The notes under the pieces were generated by a model, which was given only the letters and a program-made list of their open reading frames with translations, made no database searches and had not been told where the DNA came from. The position numbers were made by a program, and so were the translations under genes. Shown in pieces: positions 1 through 8,776 of a stretch of 64,000 nt of DNA. Position 1 is the stretch's first letter. Every line of letters starts with the position of its first letter. The DNA is from Lachnospiraceae bacterium (GTDB lineage Bacteria; Bacillota; Clostridia; Lachnospirales; Lachnospiraceae), in the NCBI GenBank assembly GCA_014804695.1, contig JAAUZJ010000024.1, forward strand, positions 183,485 through 247,484, read 5' to 3'.

Positions 1-954
1 GAATATATTGTAAGCCGCATGCTTAACACCTAAGTCATCAAGCTCTGAGCCAGAGAGTTTGTTAGGATCAACCAACAACCCTTTCTTGGACTTCGTCTGT
101 GAAAAGGATGGCGTATACTTTGCACTCTCCTCCGGGTTGGTAATATAACGCGGCTTACTGATCTCAACAAATTCCCCGTCTTTGAGCATCGCCACAACAA
201 ACTTTGAAAAAAGTCTGGAATTAGCGGTATTGTAATTGAGATTGACCGAAAAAGTCAATTCAGTATCCTTCTGCTCTTCTATTATGTATTCCTCACCGTT
301 TATCGCGCTTTCAAAGGGTTTTTCCGCAAATATGTAGTAATAACCGTCATCACTTGCTGCAATCGCCGGTGCGGTAACTTTAACATCCACTTTTCCGGTT
401 TCGCTGTTGATCAGGCAGCTTTCAATTGTTGCAAATTCAGCCGTATTTTCCGCCGTGAGCTCTACCTCTTCCGGTCTGTTCCCTATACCTTCAAGCATAT
501 AGCTCATTACCTTTGCAGAATCTACAGAAGTATCTTTGCCTGCCGCCTTTACAAGTCCCGCTTTCTTACTCTGCCTATAAGAGTATTCCATCACTTCTTC
601 TATGCCGTCATAGTTCATGGTTTCTACTGCTGTAAGTTTAGCTTTATGAGTACGCATTAAAAGATAAGCCGAGGCAGAAAGTAAAAGTACGGCTGCTACT
701 GCCGCGGAAATTCTGACCGCCGGATTTTTTATTAAATTGGCTATTTTTATATTTTTTAAAATATTATTTTCTTGACTATACTGGTCAATATCAGTATTTT
801 CTTCATGTATCAGCTCTTTTTCCCTGAGCCTTATATCTCTTTCCCTGCGTTTCTTTTCTTTTATTTTCTCTTTATTTGCTTTAATCTTTTCTCTGTCAAG
901 TTCTCTTCTTCTATATTTAATCTTATGTCCGTCCATTTTTTCTTTCTGATTCAT
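1..954 (-). CDS. DUF5722-family membrane-anchored protein, C-terminal part cut off by the window edge
   Basis: The minus-strand frame is open from an ATG at 954 to the left edge, so only about 318 N-terminal residues are visible. The first 60 residues are very rich in Lys, Arg and Glu (cytoplasmic), followed by one hydrophobic segment (AAVAAVLLLSASAYLL, about residues 80-95) and then an extracellular region with blocks such as DDGYYYIFAEKP, LFSKFVVAMLKDG, YITNPE and LGVKHAAYNI, which I recognise from DUF5722 proteins of Lachnospiraceae; these usually carry a glycosidase-like C-terminal part, not visible here. The start is supported by AAGGAAG about 9 bases upstream; an ATG at 936 is the alternative. 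The start lies 32 bases inside the end of rarA, so the two genes are probably cotranscribed. Function is unknown; the family call is from memory of conserved blocks. Confidence 0.72.
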   Translation of the reverse strand, partial: MNQKEKMDGHKIKYRRRELDREKIKANKEKIKEKKRRERDIRLREKELIHEENTDIDQYSQENNILKNIKIANLIKNPAVRISAAVAAVLLLSASAYLLMRTHKAKLTAVETMNYDGIEEVMEYSYRQSKKAGLVKAAGKDTSVDSAKVMSYMLEGIGNRPEEVELTAENTAEFATIESCLINSETGKVDVKVTAPAIAASDDGYYYIFAEKPFESAINGEEYIIEEQKDTELTFSVNLNYNTANSRLFSKFVVAMLKDGEFVEISKPRYITNPEESAKYTPSFSQTKSKKGLLVDPNKLSGSELDDLGVKHAAYNIF

Positions 955-2278
955 GGGCTGCATCTTCCTTTATACGTTTCATGTGTTCTCTTATTTTTGC
1001 TTCATAACCGTTTCCTGAAGGCCTGTAGAATTCCTTTCCATTCAGTTCATACGGCAAATATTGTTGCTCTACATAATTATTAGGATAATCATGAGCATAC
1101 TTATATCCTACCCCGCGGCCGAGATTTTTGGCACCTTTATAATGCGCATCCTGTAAATGCGTCGGAATCGGAAGATTTCCGGTCTGTTTAACTGTTTCCA
1201 TTACTTCAAAAATTGCTTCGCAGCAGGAATTACTCTTTGGCGCCGACGCCACATAAGCGGCTGCCTGCGATAAGATTATCTGTGCCTCGGGCATACCAAC
1301 CCTTTCAACCGCCAAAGATGCACTGACTGCTACAGTCAATGCATTAGGATCCGCATTTCCCACATCTTCTGCCGCGCATATCATAATTCTTCTTGCGATA
1401 AAAGTTACACTTTCTCCTGCATAAAGCATCCTTCCCAAATAGTAAACAGCCGCATCCGCATCAGATCCTCTCATGCTTTTGATAAAAGCAGATATGGTAT
1501 CATAATGGCTGTCTCCGCCCTTATCATAGCGTATAGTCCTTCTCTGAATACACTCCTTGGCTACTTCCAGCGTAATATGTATCTTATTATCCTCACTTCT
1601 TGGCGTAGTCATTATGCCTAACTCCACCGCATTAAGTGCATGCCTTGCATCCCCGCCGGAAAGGTCCGAAAGAAACTCCAATGCATCTTCGTCAATGACC
1701 GCGTCGTATCCTCCCATTCCTTTGTCCTTATCATACACGGCTCTCCGGATCAGTTCTTTGATATCCTCTCTATCCAAAGGGTTAAGTTCAAAAATTATAG
1801 AACGGGAAATCAAAGCTCCATTTACCTCAAAATACGGATTCTCGGTAGTTGCACCAATAAGTATGATTGTTCCATCCTCTACAAAAGGCAGCAGATAATC
1901 CTGCTGTCCCTTGTTAAAACGATGTATCTCATCTATAAAAAGTATAGTCTTTTTTCCATACATGCCATTTACATTCTTGGCCTGCTCCACCACTGCTTCC
2001 ATGTCCTTCTTGCCGGCTACAGTAGCGTTAATCTGCGTAAACTCCGCGCTTGTTGTATTAGCAATTACTTTGGCAAGCGTAGTTTTACCGGTTCCCGGCG
2101 GTCCATAGAATATGATCGAGCTTAACTTGTCCGCCTTGATTGCACGGTACAACAGCTTGTCCTTACCGATAATATGCTGCTGGCCCACTACCTCATCCAG
2201 AGTAGTTGGCCTTAATCTTGCCGCAAGCGGGGATTCTTTTTCCATATTTGTGCTTCTCATGTAGTCAAATAAATCCAT
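923..2278 (-). CDS. rarA: Replication-associated recombination protein A (RarA/MgsA), AAA+ ATPase
   Basis: This 451-residue protein is a clamp-loader-like AAA+ ATPase acting at stalled replication forks. The Walker A motif GPPGTGKTTLA is near residue 60 and Walker B LFIDEIHRF near 115; the sensor-1 segment IGATTENP and the arginine-rich ALISRS follow. The C-terminal half carries the family-specific tetramerisation region with RRIMICAAEDVGNADP and the tail block GYKYAHDYPNNYV. Length and domain order are typical of bacterial RarA. The start MDLFDYM is preceded by AGGAG about 11 bases upstream. The 3' end overlaps the start of the downstream DUF5722 gene. The identification is secure from the sequence motifs; the role is from knowledge of the E. 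coli and B. subtilis homologues. Confidence 0.95.
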   Translation of the reverse strand: MDLFDYMRSTNMEKESPLAARLRPTTLDEVVGQQHIIGKDKLLYRAIKADKLSSIIFYGPPGTGKTTLAKVIANTTSAEFTQINATVAGKKDMEAVVEQAKNVNGMYGKKTILFIDEIHRFNKGQQDYLLPFVEDGTIILIGATTENPYFEVNGALISRSIIFELNPLDREDIKELIRRAVYDKDKGMGGYDAVIDEDALEFLSDLSGGDARHALNAVELGIMTTPRSEDNKIHITLEVAKECIQRRTIRYDKGGDSHYDTISAFIKSMRGSDADAAVYYLGRMLYAGESVTFIARRIMICAAEDVGNADPNALTVAVSASLAVERVGMPEAQIILSQAAAYVASAPKSNSCCEAIFEVMETVKQTGNLPIPTHLQDAHYKGAKNLGRGVGYKYAHDYPNNYVEQQYLPYELNGKEFYRPSGNGYEAKIREHMKRIKEDAAHESERKNGRT

Positions 2279-2644
2279 TGTATTGGCTCCTGTGGCGCCT
2301 ATTTGCGCATTTACTCTATCTTAACACCTCACAATGCCAAGTGCAAATGTAAAATTTAACTCTCCCGATAATTAACAGCCAATATATATTAATGTAAAAA
2401 AACACATTTATTCCATCTTTTTGGAAATCATGTGCTTTTTAGTTCTTATTATTACGAATTATGTATTGCACATCGTACATAAATGTGCTATATTGTGTAC
2501 ATCATTTCATTTTAGTGTTATATCATGTTTCGCATACATCATTAAATATACAATAATTCACAAAGTGAATTTCCGTTTTTTCTCAAATCTTAAATTATTC
2601 TCAGGATATATCATCCTGTCTTATCAAGAAAGGAAAGCACATCT
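2279..2644. other. 366-bp intergenic region between divergent genes
   Basis: The region separates rarA (leftward) from the Rpn-like gene (rightward) and is AT-rich. A 75-residue open frame in it has no ribosome binding site and low-complexity hydrophobic content, so I do not call it. The only clear signal is the rightward promoter candidate at 2466-2494. Confidence 0.5.
2466..2494 (+). promoter_or_regulatory. Candidate sigma-A promoter for the Rpn-like gene
   Basis: TTGCAC (2466-2471) and TATATT (2489-2494) are separated by exactly 17 bases, pointing at the gene starting at 2645. The leader would be about 145 bases long. This is pattern matching only. Confidence 0.4.
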
Positions 2645-3544
2645 ATGAATCAAAACACATCTACAACCCGAAATGCGTATACAAATTCAAACATACCTAC
2701 ACTCTCAAACCGACACACTATCTCTTCTTTTCAATCTGCACATGGCACAATACCTTACAACATGACCAACGACTACATGTTTCGTGCAGTCTTACAGTCC
2801 AATAACAAAGTCCTCCGCGGGCTAGTCTGTTCTCTCCTTCATCTTAAGGAAAGAGAAGTCCGCTCTGTTGAAATCACCAATAGTATAATCCTTGGCGAGT
2901 CCATTAAGGACAAGGAAATCCGACTCGATATCAATGTCATTTTAAATAATAATACACATATCAATCTTGAAATGCAGGTAGCCAATGAACTAAACTGGCC
3001 TGACCGCTCACTCCTGTATATGAGCCGTTCATTTGACCAACTCAATCACGGGCAAAAGTATCAAGAGATAAAGCCTGTTATACATATCGGTTTCTTGGAC
3101 TATACCCTTTTCAAAGAATATCCGGAATTTTATGCAACTTATAAACTAATTAATGTTAACAATAACCATATTTATAGTGACAAAATAACCCTTAGTGTGG
3201 TAAACTTAGCTAGAATAGATTTAGCAACAAATGATGATAAGGAGTATCAAATAGATAAGTGGGCTTCTCTTTTTAAAGCGACTACTTGGGAGGATCTTAA
3301 AATGATAGCAGCTAATAATATATATTTAAACGAAGCATCCCAGACTATTTACCATATGAACTCGGATTACTGGATTCGTAAGGCATGCATTGAACGTGAG
3401 GAATATTATCTGGATATACAATGTTTCAATGAGACCATTGCTGAACAGGAGAAAATCATCGCAGAGCAGGGTAATACCATTACCGAACAAGAAAACACTA
3501 TCCAACAGCTCCGTGCTGAGATTGAATCCTTAACAAGCAGGTAG
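2645..3544 (+). CDS. Rpn family PD-(D/E)XK nuclease/putative transposase
   Basis: The 299-residue product has the PD-(D/E)XK_2 core seen in the Rpn/putative transposase family. After an N-terminal, Ser/Thr/Asn-rich stretch of about 35 residues comes NDYMFRAVL, then the nuclease-like strand pair with Asp95 in RLDINV and Glu109-x-Gln111 in NLEMQ, followed by PDRSLLYMSRSFD. This D-x13-E-x-Q arrangement is the expected metal-binding motif. The last 50 residues form a coiled coil with a repeated EQE..I pattern. The start ATG has GAAAGGAAAG about 7 bases upstream. The gene stands alone on the plus strand among minus-strand operons, as usual for this mobile-associated family. Rpn proteins of E. coli promote RecA-independent recombination and some act in phage defence; which applies here cannot be seen. 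Confidence 0.82.
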   Translation: MNQNTSTTRNAYTNSNIPTLSNRHTISSFQSAHGTIPYNMTNDYMFRAVLQSNNKVLRGLVCSLLHLKEREVRSVEITNSIILGESIKDKEIRLDINVILNNNTHINLEMQVANELNWPDRSLLYMSRSFDQLNHGQKYQEIKPVIHIGFLDYTLFKEYPEFYATYKLINVNNNHIYSDKITLSVVNLARIDLATNDDKEYQIDKWASLFKATTWEDLKMIAANNIYLNEASQTIYHMNSDYWIRKACIEREEYYLDIQCFNETIAEQEKIIAEQGNTITEQENTIQQLRAEIESLTSR

Positions 3545-3616
3545 ATGTTGCATGTCAATAAAAGAAACAGCTGCTTTGACAAGCCATATCTGATTCTCTC
3601 TAAAACAATGTGCCTC

Positions 3617-5701
3617 TTATATCATAATAATATATATCAACGTCAGCGCCAATCCAATCCCAAACATCAACAACCCAAATGACAAGCTCCTCTGGATGAT
3701 CATCGAACTCTCCCTAATCTCCTCATACCTGGCTGCCGCCGCATGCACGAAATCAATGTGCTTAGGATTTTTTCTGCCCCACAGGCGGTTTCGGACTGTC
3801 TGACATAAGTTCATGGTCTTTCCTATAAATTCGCTTATAATATTCCCTTCCCTGCGCTCATGCGGCAGTTTGGAGTCTTTATACAGAGTCTTACGCAGTA
3901 TCACTACAACGGTATCTAATAAGCTATCACATACTCTGCTTGCAATCGCACAGACAGTCGGAATGAAGCCTAACAGTATAGGCCTATATATCAGATTTTC
4001 CATATCCAGCCACTTCGGCCATGCATTGATATAATCGTCCTCACGCATAAGGAGCTTCCGTATTATCAGGAAATATACTAAAACTCCGATTATAATTGAT
4101 ATGGCAGCGCCCTTTAAATTATTAAGGCTAAAATATGCCACCGCATGCCCTGTGTTCTCTGCTGCATAAAAGCCAAGCCTTAGCGCTTTATAATCCATGA
4201 AATTTTTACCAAGTTTTGCCACTCTGTCCATTAAAGTATGCGGGAAAAGCCCCCATATAAACAGGACCGCCGCGCTCACTGTCAGTGCAAACGTACTTTC
4301 TGCATTCATATAATGCTTTAAATTGTCATATTTACTCTGTTTATTGGCATCCTTATTTTTTTCCACAAATATTGCGACGAAAATCTTAGTCATATATGCG
4401 AGCGTAAGCCCGCCGCTTAACAGGAAAATAATCTCAATGGTTTTCATTATCCCTGCGCCGCCGTATTCCACTATGCTTTCGTGAAGGAGCGTCTTGCTGA
4501 TATATCCGCCAAATAACGGAATTCCGGCTATAGCCAGCGCACCGGTTAAGAAACTGAGCATAAGAAGCGGTTTCTTTCTTCCAAAACCACGTATCTCATT
4601 CAGGTCAAGGGCATGTATATTCATGAAGATAATACCTGCCGCCATAAACAGAACTAACTTAATCATTGAGTGGTTGAGCATATGAAGCATTGTGCCATTA
4701 ACTGCCAATGTGTTTTCCTCACCCAAAAGTCCCTGCATACCTACGCCAACCAGAATAAAACCGATCTGGGACATAGACGAGCACGCAAGAGTACGTTTTA
4801 AATCTATGGAAAATACCGCTAAAAGCGCACCGCCAAACATAGTCAGTACTCCGATTCCCAAAATCAGGCTGCCCCACATGGCATCGTGCAGAAAAATGTC
4901 GCAACTTACTATCAGTATTCCAAATACTCCCGTTTTAGTCAAAATACCTGACAAAAGCGCAGACGCCGGTGCCGGAGCTACCGGATGGGCCTTAGGCAGC
5001 CAGATATGCAGCGGAAAAGCTCCTGCCTTAGCGCCAAACCCTACAAGCAGACATGCGCCCGCCGCGTAGAGCAGAGGCTTATCAGGATAAAGCAGCGTCA
5101 TTATGAAAATCTCATCCATATCCAGAGTTCCAAGCTCATGATAAAGAATAAAAATTCCCATAAGCATAACAAGACCGCCAATAACCGCAACAGCAAGGTA
5201 TGTTGCCGCTGCCCTTAACGAAGCCTCGTTTTCTTCCTGCGCTACCCATACATAAGATGTAAACGACATAATCTCAAAGAATATAAAGGTTGTAAACAAA
5301 TCCGATGAAAGAAATACTCCCATTGTTGCGCCCAGCGTAGCGAGCATAAACAGATAAAAGCGGTTTCTGTTATCATGATGCCTGAAATATTCCCTTGAAA
5401 GGATAGTCGTCATCATCCACATAAATGCCGCCACCATAGCATAAACCAGTCTGAAACCTTCCATTGTAAAACTCAGCCCCATGCCACAGATTCCGGATAT
5501 CTCGCAATAATAAAAAGACAAGGAAGTGCTTTTAGTGCAATTAGATACAAACAGCACAAGCGTTATTATAAACTCGCTTATTACAATAAAATCCGCGAAA
5601 TAATCCCTCACTATTTCCTTTTTCTTACCAATAATACAGGATAAAACCGCCCCTATAAAAGGATAAAACACCAATACGGCAAGAATCACATCTCCGTTCA
5701 T
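3617..5701 (-). CDS. NuoL/HyfB-type proton-conducting antiporter-like subunit, last gene of the Mbh/Mrp-like operon
   Basis: This 694-residue polytopic membrane protein belongs to the NuoL/MrpA/HyfB proton-translocating family. The signature charged residues are present: the TM5 glutamate in FFEIMSFTS, the TM7 lysine in GFGAKAGAFPLHIWLPKAHP, and the TM8 lysine in LTKTGVF. About 14 core helices are followed by a long C-terminal extension of some 200 residues with two further hydrophobic segments, one at the very C-terminus, and cytoplasmic Arg/Lys-rich stretches. It has no DUF4040 or MrpB domain, so it is not a full-length MrpA. It follows the 502-residue paralogue by 30 bases. GGAG lies about 11 bases before the ATG. 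In the complex it probably forms one of four ion pathways; the ion (H+ or Na+) cannot be inferred. Confidence 0.88.
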   Translation of the reverse strand: MNGDVILAVLVFYPFIGAVLSCIIGKKKEIVRDYFADFIVISEFIITLVLFVSNCTKSTSLSFYYCEISGICGMGLSFTMEGFRLVYAMVAAFMWMMTTILSREYFRHHDNRNRFYLFMLATLGATMGVFLSSDLFTTFIFFEIMSFTSYVWVAQEENEASLRAAATYLAVAVIGGLVMLMGIFILYHELGTLDMDEIFIMTLLYPDKPLLYAAGACLLVGFGAKAGAFPLHIWLPKAHPVAPAPASALLSGILTKTGVFGILIVSCDIFLHDAMWGSLILGIGVLTMFGGALLAVFSIDLKRTLACSSMSQIGFILVGVGMQGLLGEENTLAVNGTMLHMLNHSMIKLVLFMAAGIIFMNIHALDLNEIRGFGRKKPLLMLSFLTGALAIAGIPLFGGYISKTLLHESIVEYGGAGIMKTIEIIFLLSGGLTLAYMTKIFVAIFVEKNKDANKQSKYDNLKHYMNAESTFALTVSAAVLFIWGLFPHTLMDRVAKLGKNFMDYKALRLGFYAAENTGHAVAYFSLNNLKGAAISIIIGVLVYFLIIRKLLMREDDYINAWPKWLDMENLIYRPILLGFIPTVCAIASRVCDSLLDTVVVILRKTLYKDSKLPHERREGNIISEFIGKTMNLCQTVRNRLWGRKNPKHIDFVHAAAARYEEIRESSMIIQRSLSFGLLMFGIGLALTLIYIIMI

Positions 5702-5731
5702 ATTCCTAAGTCTCCTTACATCTTAATAATC

Positions 5732-7207
5732 CTAAAACACCGACGCCACAACCCCGGAAACCGCGTCCACCATAATCTGCGGGTGCAGCCCGATTATAAA
5801 CATCGCAATAACAAATATTGTAAGCGGAAGCAGCATAACCCAGTTCGGGTCCTCTACATCCGAGATTTTTTCATAGTCAAAGCCTTTTTCCGGAAAAAAG
5901 GCGCGTACCGTAATAGTCAACATATATATTGCCGTTAAAAGCGCGGAAATCAGGATTGCGGCAAGACCTATATAACCAAGTGGATTAAGGCTCTCTACAG
6001 CGCCTTTTGCCAGATACCACTTACTTATGAAACCGCAAAGCCCCGGCACTCCCATAAGCGCCATTGCCGATACGGTATATGTGCCAAACACCCACGGCAT
6101 CTTTTTTCCAAAGCCGTCCAACTGGTGTATATAGTTTCTTCCGGTCTTATAGATCACCGCGCCTGCACAGAAGAAAGCGCATATTTTCATAAGCGCATGA
6201 CTGAGCATATGGGTCAATGCACCCGCAAGACCAATCGGAGACATAAGCAGAACGCCAAATAATATATAAGACAGGTTACTGACCGTTGACCAAGCCAGTC
6301 TACGTTTTAAATGTGTTTCTTTTAATGCACGACTGCATCCGTATACAATTGTAAATATTACAAGCGCCATCAACAGATACTGTGCCCATGTTCCCCTAAG
6401 CAGCTCTGTACCAAAACTGAAATAAGTAATCCTAAGCGTTGCAAAAGCGCCTGCCTTTACGACTGCCACCGCATGAAGCAGCGCGGTAACCGGAGTCGGA
6501 GCCACGCCTGCCTGTGGAAGCCAGTCCGAAAACGGGCACATTGCCGCCTTGACGCTGAATCCGCAAAAGCAGATCACATAGATAAGCAGCAGTAAATTAA
6601 TATTACCGCCCATCTTTGATAAATCCATTACCCCGCCCGGAATAAAGTTCGATGTATTACCATAAAACAGCACAAAAATCATTCCAATAAAGGCAAAGGC
6701 CGCGCCTCCAATCGAATAATACAAATAGGTGCGGGTTGCCAGTACCGCCTCTCTTGAGAGCGTATGCAGTACAAGCGGCACCGTAACGAGCGTAAGCATT
6801 TCATAGAAGAAGTACAAGGTTACTATGTCCTCCGCCATAGCAATTCCAAGCGTTACGCCAAATGTGATCGTATAAAACATGAAAAATATCTTCTCATGTC
6901 CCTCATGCTTCATATATTCAAAGGAATAGAGGGTAGCAAGCGGCCACATAAACGCAAGTATTGTCGCAAATACGCTGCCTGTAGCATCCAATCTGAAGCT
7001 TATACTAAGCTGTCCCGTAAAACGAAACAATACAAATGCATCCACAGGCCTGTTAAATATGAGCATAAACGTAAGCGCTGAGGTTATAAGCACTATTATC
7101 TCTATATAGGCTGCCATAATATTTCTTTTTCCAAAGGGAAGAAATGGAATTAGCACCCCTCCCAGAATCGGCAGCAAAACCGCTATCACCATAATATATG
7201 AATCCAT
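5732..7207 (-). CDS. NuoM/MrpD-type antiporter-like subunit
   Basis: About 491 residues, with 14 predicted helices. Diagnostic residues are the TM5 glutamate in FFYEMLTLV, the TM7 lysine in GFSVKAAMCPFSDWLPQA, and the lysine in AVVKAGAF. The ATG at 7207 is chosen because GGAGG lies 7 bases upstream; the longer frame starting at 7240 has no ribosome binding site. The protein is a paralogue of the three other NuoL/M/N-like products in the operon, closest in look to the 468-residue one (shared GFISKWYLAKGA/QGA block). It probably supplies an ion channel module of the complex. Confidence 0.87.
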   Translation of the reverse strand: MDSYIMVIAVLLPILGGVLIPFLPFGKRNIMAAYIEIIVLITSALTFMLIFNRPVDAFVLFRFTGQLSISFRLDATGSVFATILAFMWPLATLYSFEYMKHEGHEKIFFMFYTITFGVTLGIAMAEDIVTLYFFYEMLTLVTVPLVLHTLSREAVLATRTYLYYSIGGAAFAFIGMIFVLFYGNTSNFIPGGVMDLSKMGGNINLLLLIYVICFCGFSVKAAMCPFSDWLPQAGVAPTPVTALLHAVAVVKAGAFATLRITYFSFGTELLRGTWAQYLLMALVIFTIVYGCSRALKETHLKRRLAWSTVSNLSYILFGVLLMSPIGLAGALTHMLSHALMKICAFFCAGAVIYKTGRNYIHQLDGFGKKMPWVFGTYTVSAMALMGVPGLCGFISKWYLAKGAVESLNPLGYIGLAAILISALLTAIYMLTITVRAFFPEKGFDYEKISDVEDPNWVMLLPLTIFVIAMFIIGLHPQIMVDAVSGVVASVF

Positions 7208-7283
7208 TATTAGTCCTCCATCCTTGCCCATCCTGTCCATTTGGGCGAATCCTGACTTTACTTCTCTATATCTTTAACTAAAT

Positions 7284-8690
7284 TTAAAAGAGTCCGCCCG
7301 CAATTTCACCGACATAATTTATAAGCGGATTAGGCCACACTCCCATAAGTACCGTAAATACCGCAAGGATAAGCAGCACAGCGTTCATCTTATCAATACG
7401 CTCTTTCTTTTCCTCCACCACAGCATCCTTTCCCGGTAAAAAGCCCTTCATTGTAACAGGCAGCAAATACCCCGCCGTCAAAAGCGCACTTATAAGCAGA
7501 ACCGCCGGTCCAAGGAAACGGAATACTCCGGTCTGCGACTGCAAAGCTCCCTGTGCCAGATACCATTTACTTATAAAGCCGCTCATCGGCGGAATACCTA
7601 TGAGTGCAAGGGAAGCAAATGTATAACACCAGAGGGTAAGGCTCATATGCTTTCCAATCCCTGCGTACTCATCCACCCTCGTTTTGCCCGTATGGAAAAT
7701 AAAACTTCCCGCCGTTAAAAAGAGTACGCTCTTAATGCACGCATGAAATACAACATGAAGCATTGAACCCACAAAAGCCTCCGGCGTAAGCATTGATAAC
7801 CCGAATAATATATAAGAAACCTGAGAAACCGTTGAATATGCGAGACGCTTTTTAAATACTTTCTCACGATACGCTAACATCGATCCCATAAATACGGTCA
7901 AAAGCGTAAGCGCGATCCATACGTTCTGAACCCAGCTTCCCCTTATGAAATCCACGCCGACAATATAATAGACGCTTCTTATTATAGCCAGAACACCGCC
8001 TTTTACAATAATTGAAGAAAGCACTGCAGACGCCGGTGCAGGCGATATGGGATGCGCTGCGGTAAGCCATGAATGAAGCGGAAACATACCGGCCTTCGCT
8101 CCAAAACCTATAAGCATCATGAAAACGGCTATCAAAAGTATGGTCTCATTTCCTGACACCAATGTCATATTCAATGTACCGCCAGCCTTGAATGTCAGGG
8201 TATCGCAGTACTTGTACAGAAAATATATTCCGAACAGCGCACAGTAAGCTCCGCACATGGAATAAAACAGATATTTTAAAGCCGCCATGATCGCTTCTCT
8301 TGAGCCGTTATGCAAAACTAAAGGCATGGAAGTCAGCGTCATCAGCTCATAAAAGAAATACAGTGTTACAAGGTTCCCGGAAAGCTCAAGAGCAATAAGT
8401 ACAACATACACCAGAATATAAAAGCCAAAAAACCGCTCCTCTTTGCCTTCATGTTCCATATATACGAATGCATAAATCCCGACAAGCACCCATATTATGC
8501 TTGTCAGCGTAACAAATACCCTTGCAAGCGCGTCCACATGAAAGTAAACCGGAATATCATCCATTAAATAGAATAGTGTCAGACTTCCCTCACCCGACCA
8601 CACAGTATATAACGCCGCCAATGCCAAAGCCAGCAGTATTATCAAAACAAAAAGATGTAATTTTTGCAATTTAGAATTCATTACAATCAA
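7284..8690 (-). CDS. NuoM/MrpD-type antiporter-like subunit
   Basis: A 468-residue polytopic protein of the NuoM/MrpD family with the conserved glutamate (FFYELMTLTS), lysine (GFGAKAGMFPLHSWL) and second lysine (SIIVKGGVLA). The frame opens with TTG at 8690, which has GAAAGG 5 bases upstream; an ATG at 8681 is the alternative start. The N-terminus has a short hydrophobic segment before the canonical core, so the protein is slightly shorter than typical MrpD. It shares GIPPMSGFISKWYLAQGAL with its downstream neighbour, which suggests that these two arose by duplication. An 86-base gap without a recognisable terminator separates it from the upstream MrpD. Confidence 0.86.
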   Translation of the reverse strand: MIVMNSKLQKLHLFVLIILLALALAALYTVWSGEGSLTLFYLMDDIPVYFHVDALARVFVTLTSIIWVLVGIYAFVYMEHEGKEERFFGFYILVYVVLIALELSGNLVTLYFFYELMTLTSMPLVLHNGSREAIMAALKYLFYSMCGAYCALFGIYFLYKYCDTLTFKAGGTLNMTLVSGNETILLIAVFMMLIGFGAKAGMFPLHSWLTAAHPISPAPASAVLSSIIVKGGVLAIIRSVYYIVGVDFIRGSWVQNVWIALTLLTVFMGSMLAYREKVFKKRLAYSTVSQVSYILFGLSMLTPEAFVGSMLHVVFHACIKSVLFLTAGSFIFHTGKTRVDEYAGIGKHMSLTLWCYTFASLALIGIPPMSGFISKWYLAQGALQSQTGVFRFLGPAVLLISALLTAGYLLPVTMKGFLPGKDAVVEEKKERIDKMNAVLLILAVFTVLMGVWPNPLINYVGEIAGGLF

Positions 8691-8776
8691 CCATGCCTTT
8701 CCAACAACAATTTTGCAAACGCCAATTCCAAACCTAAGTAAGTCTGCAACAACGCCGAATGTTTTTCCCGCAAAAT

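Noticed and set aside
2421..2648. 75-residue open frame ahead of the first Rpn-like gene
   Set aside because: No ribosome binding site, very hydrophobic low-complexity content and an overlap with the Rpn start.
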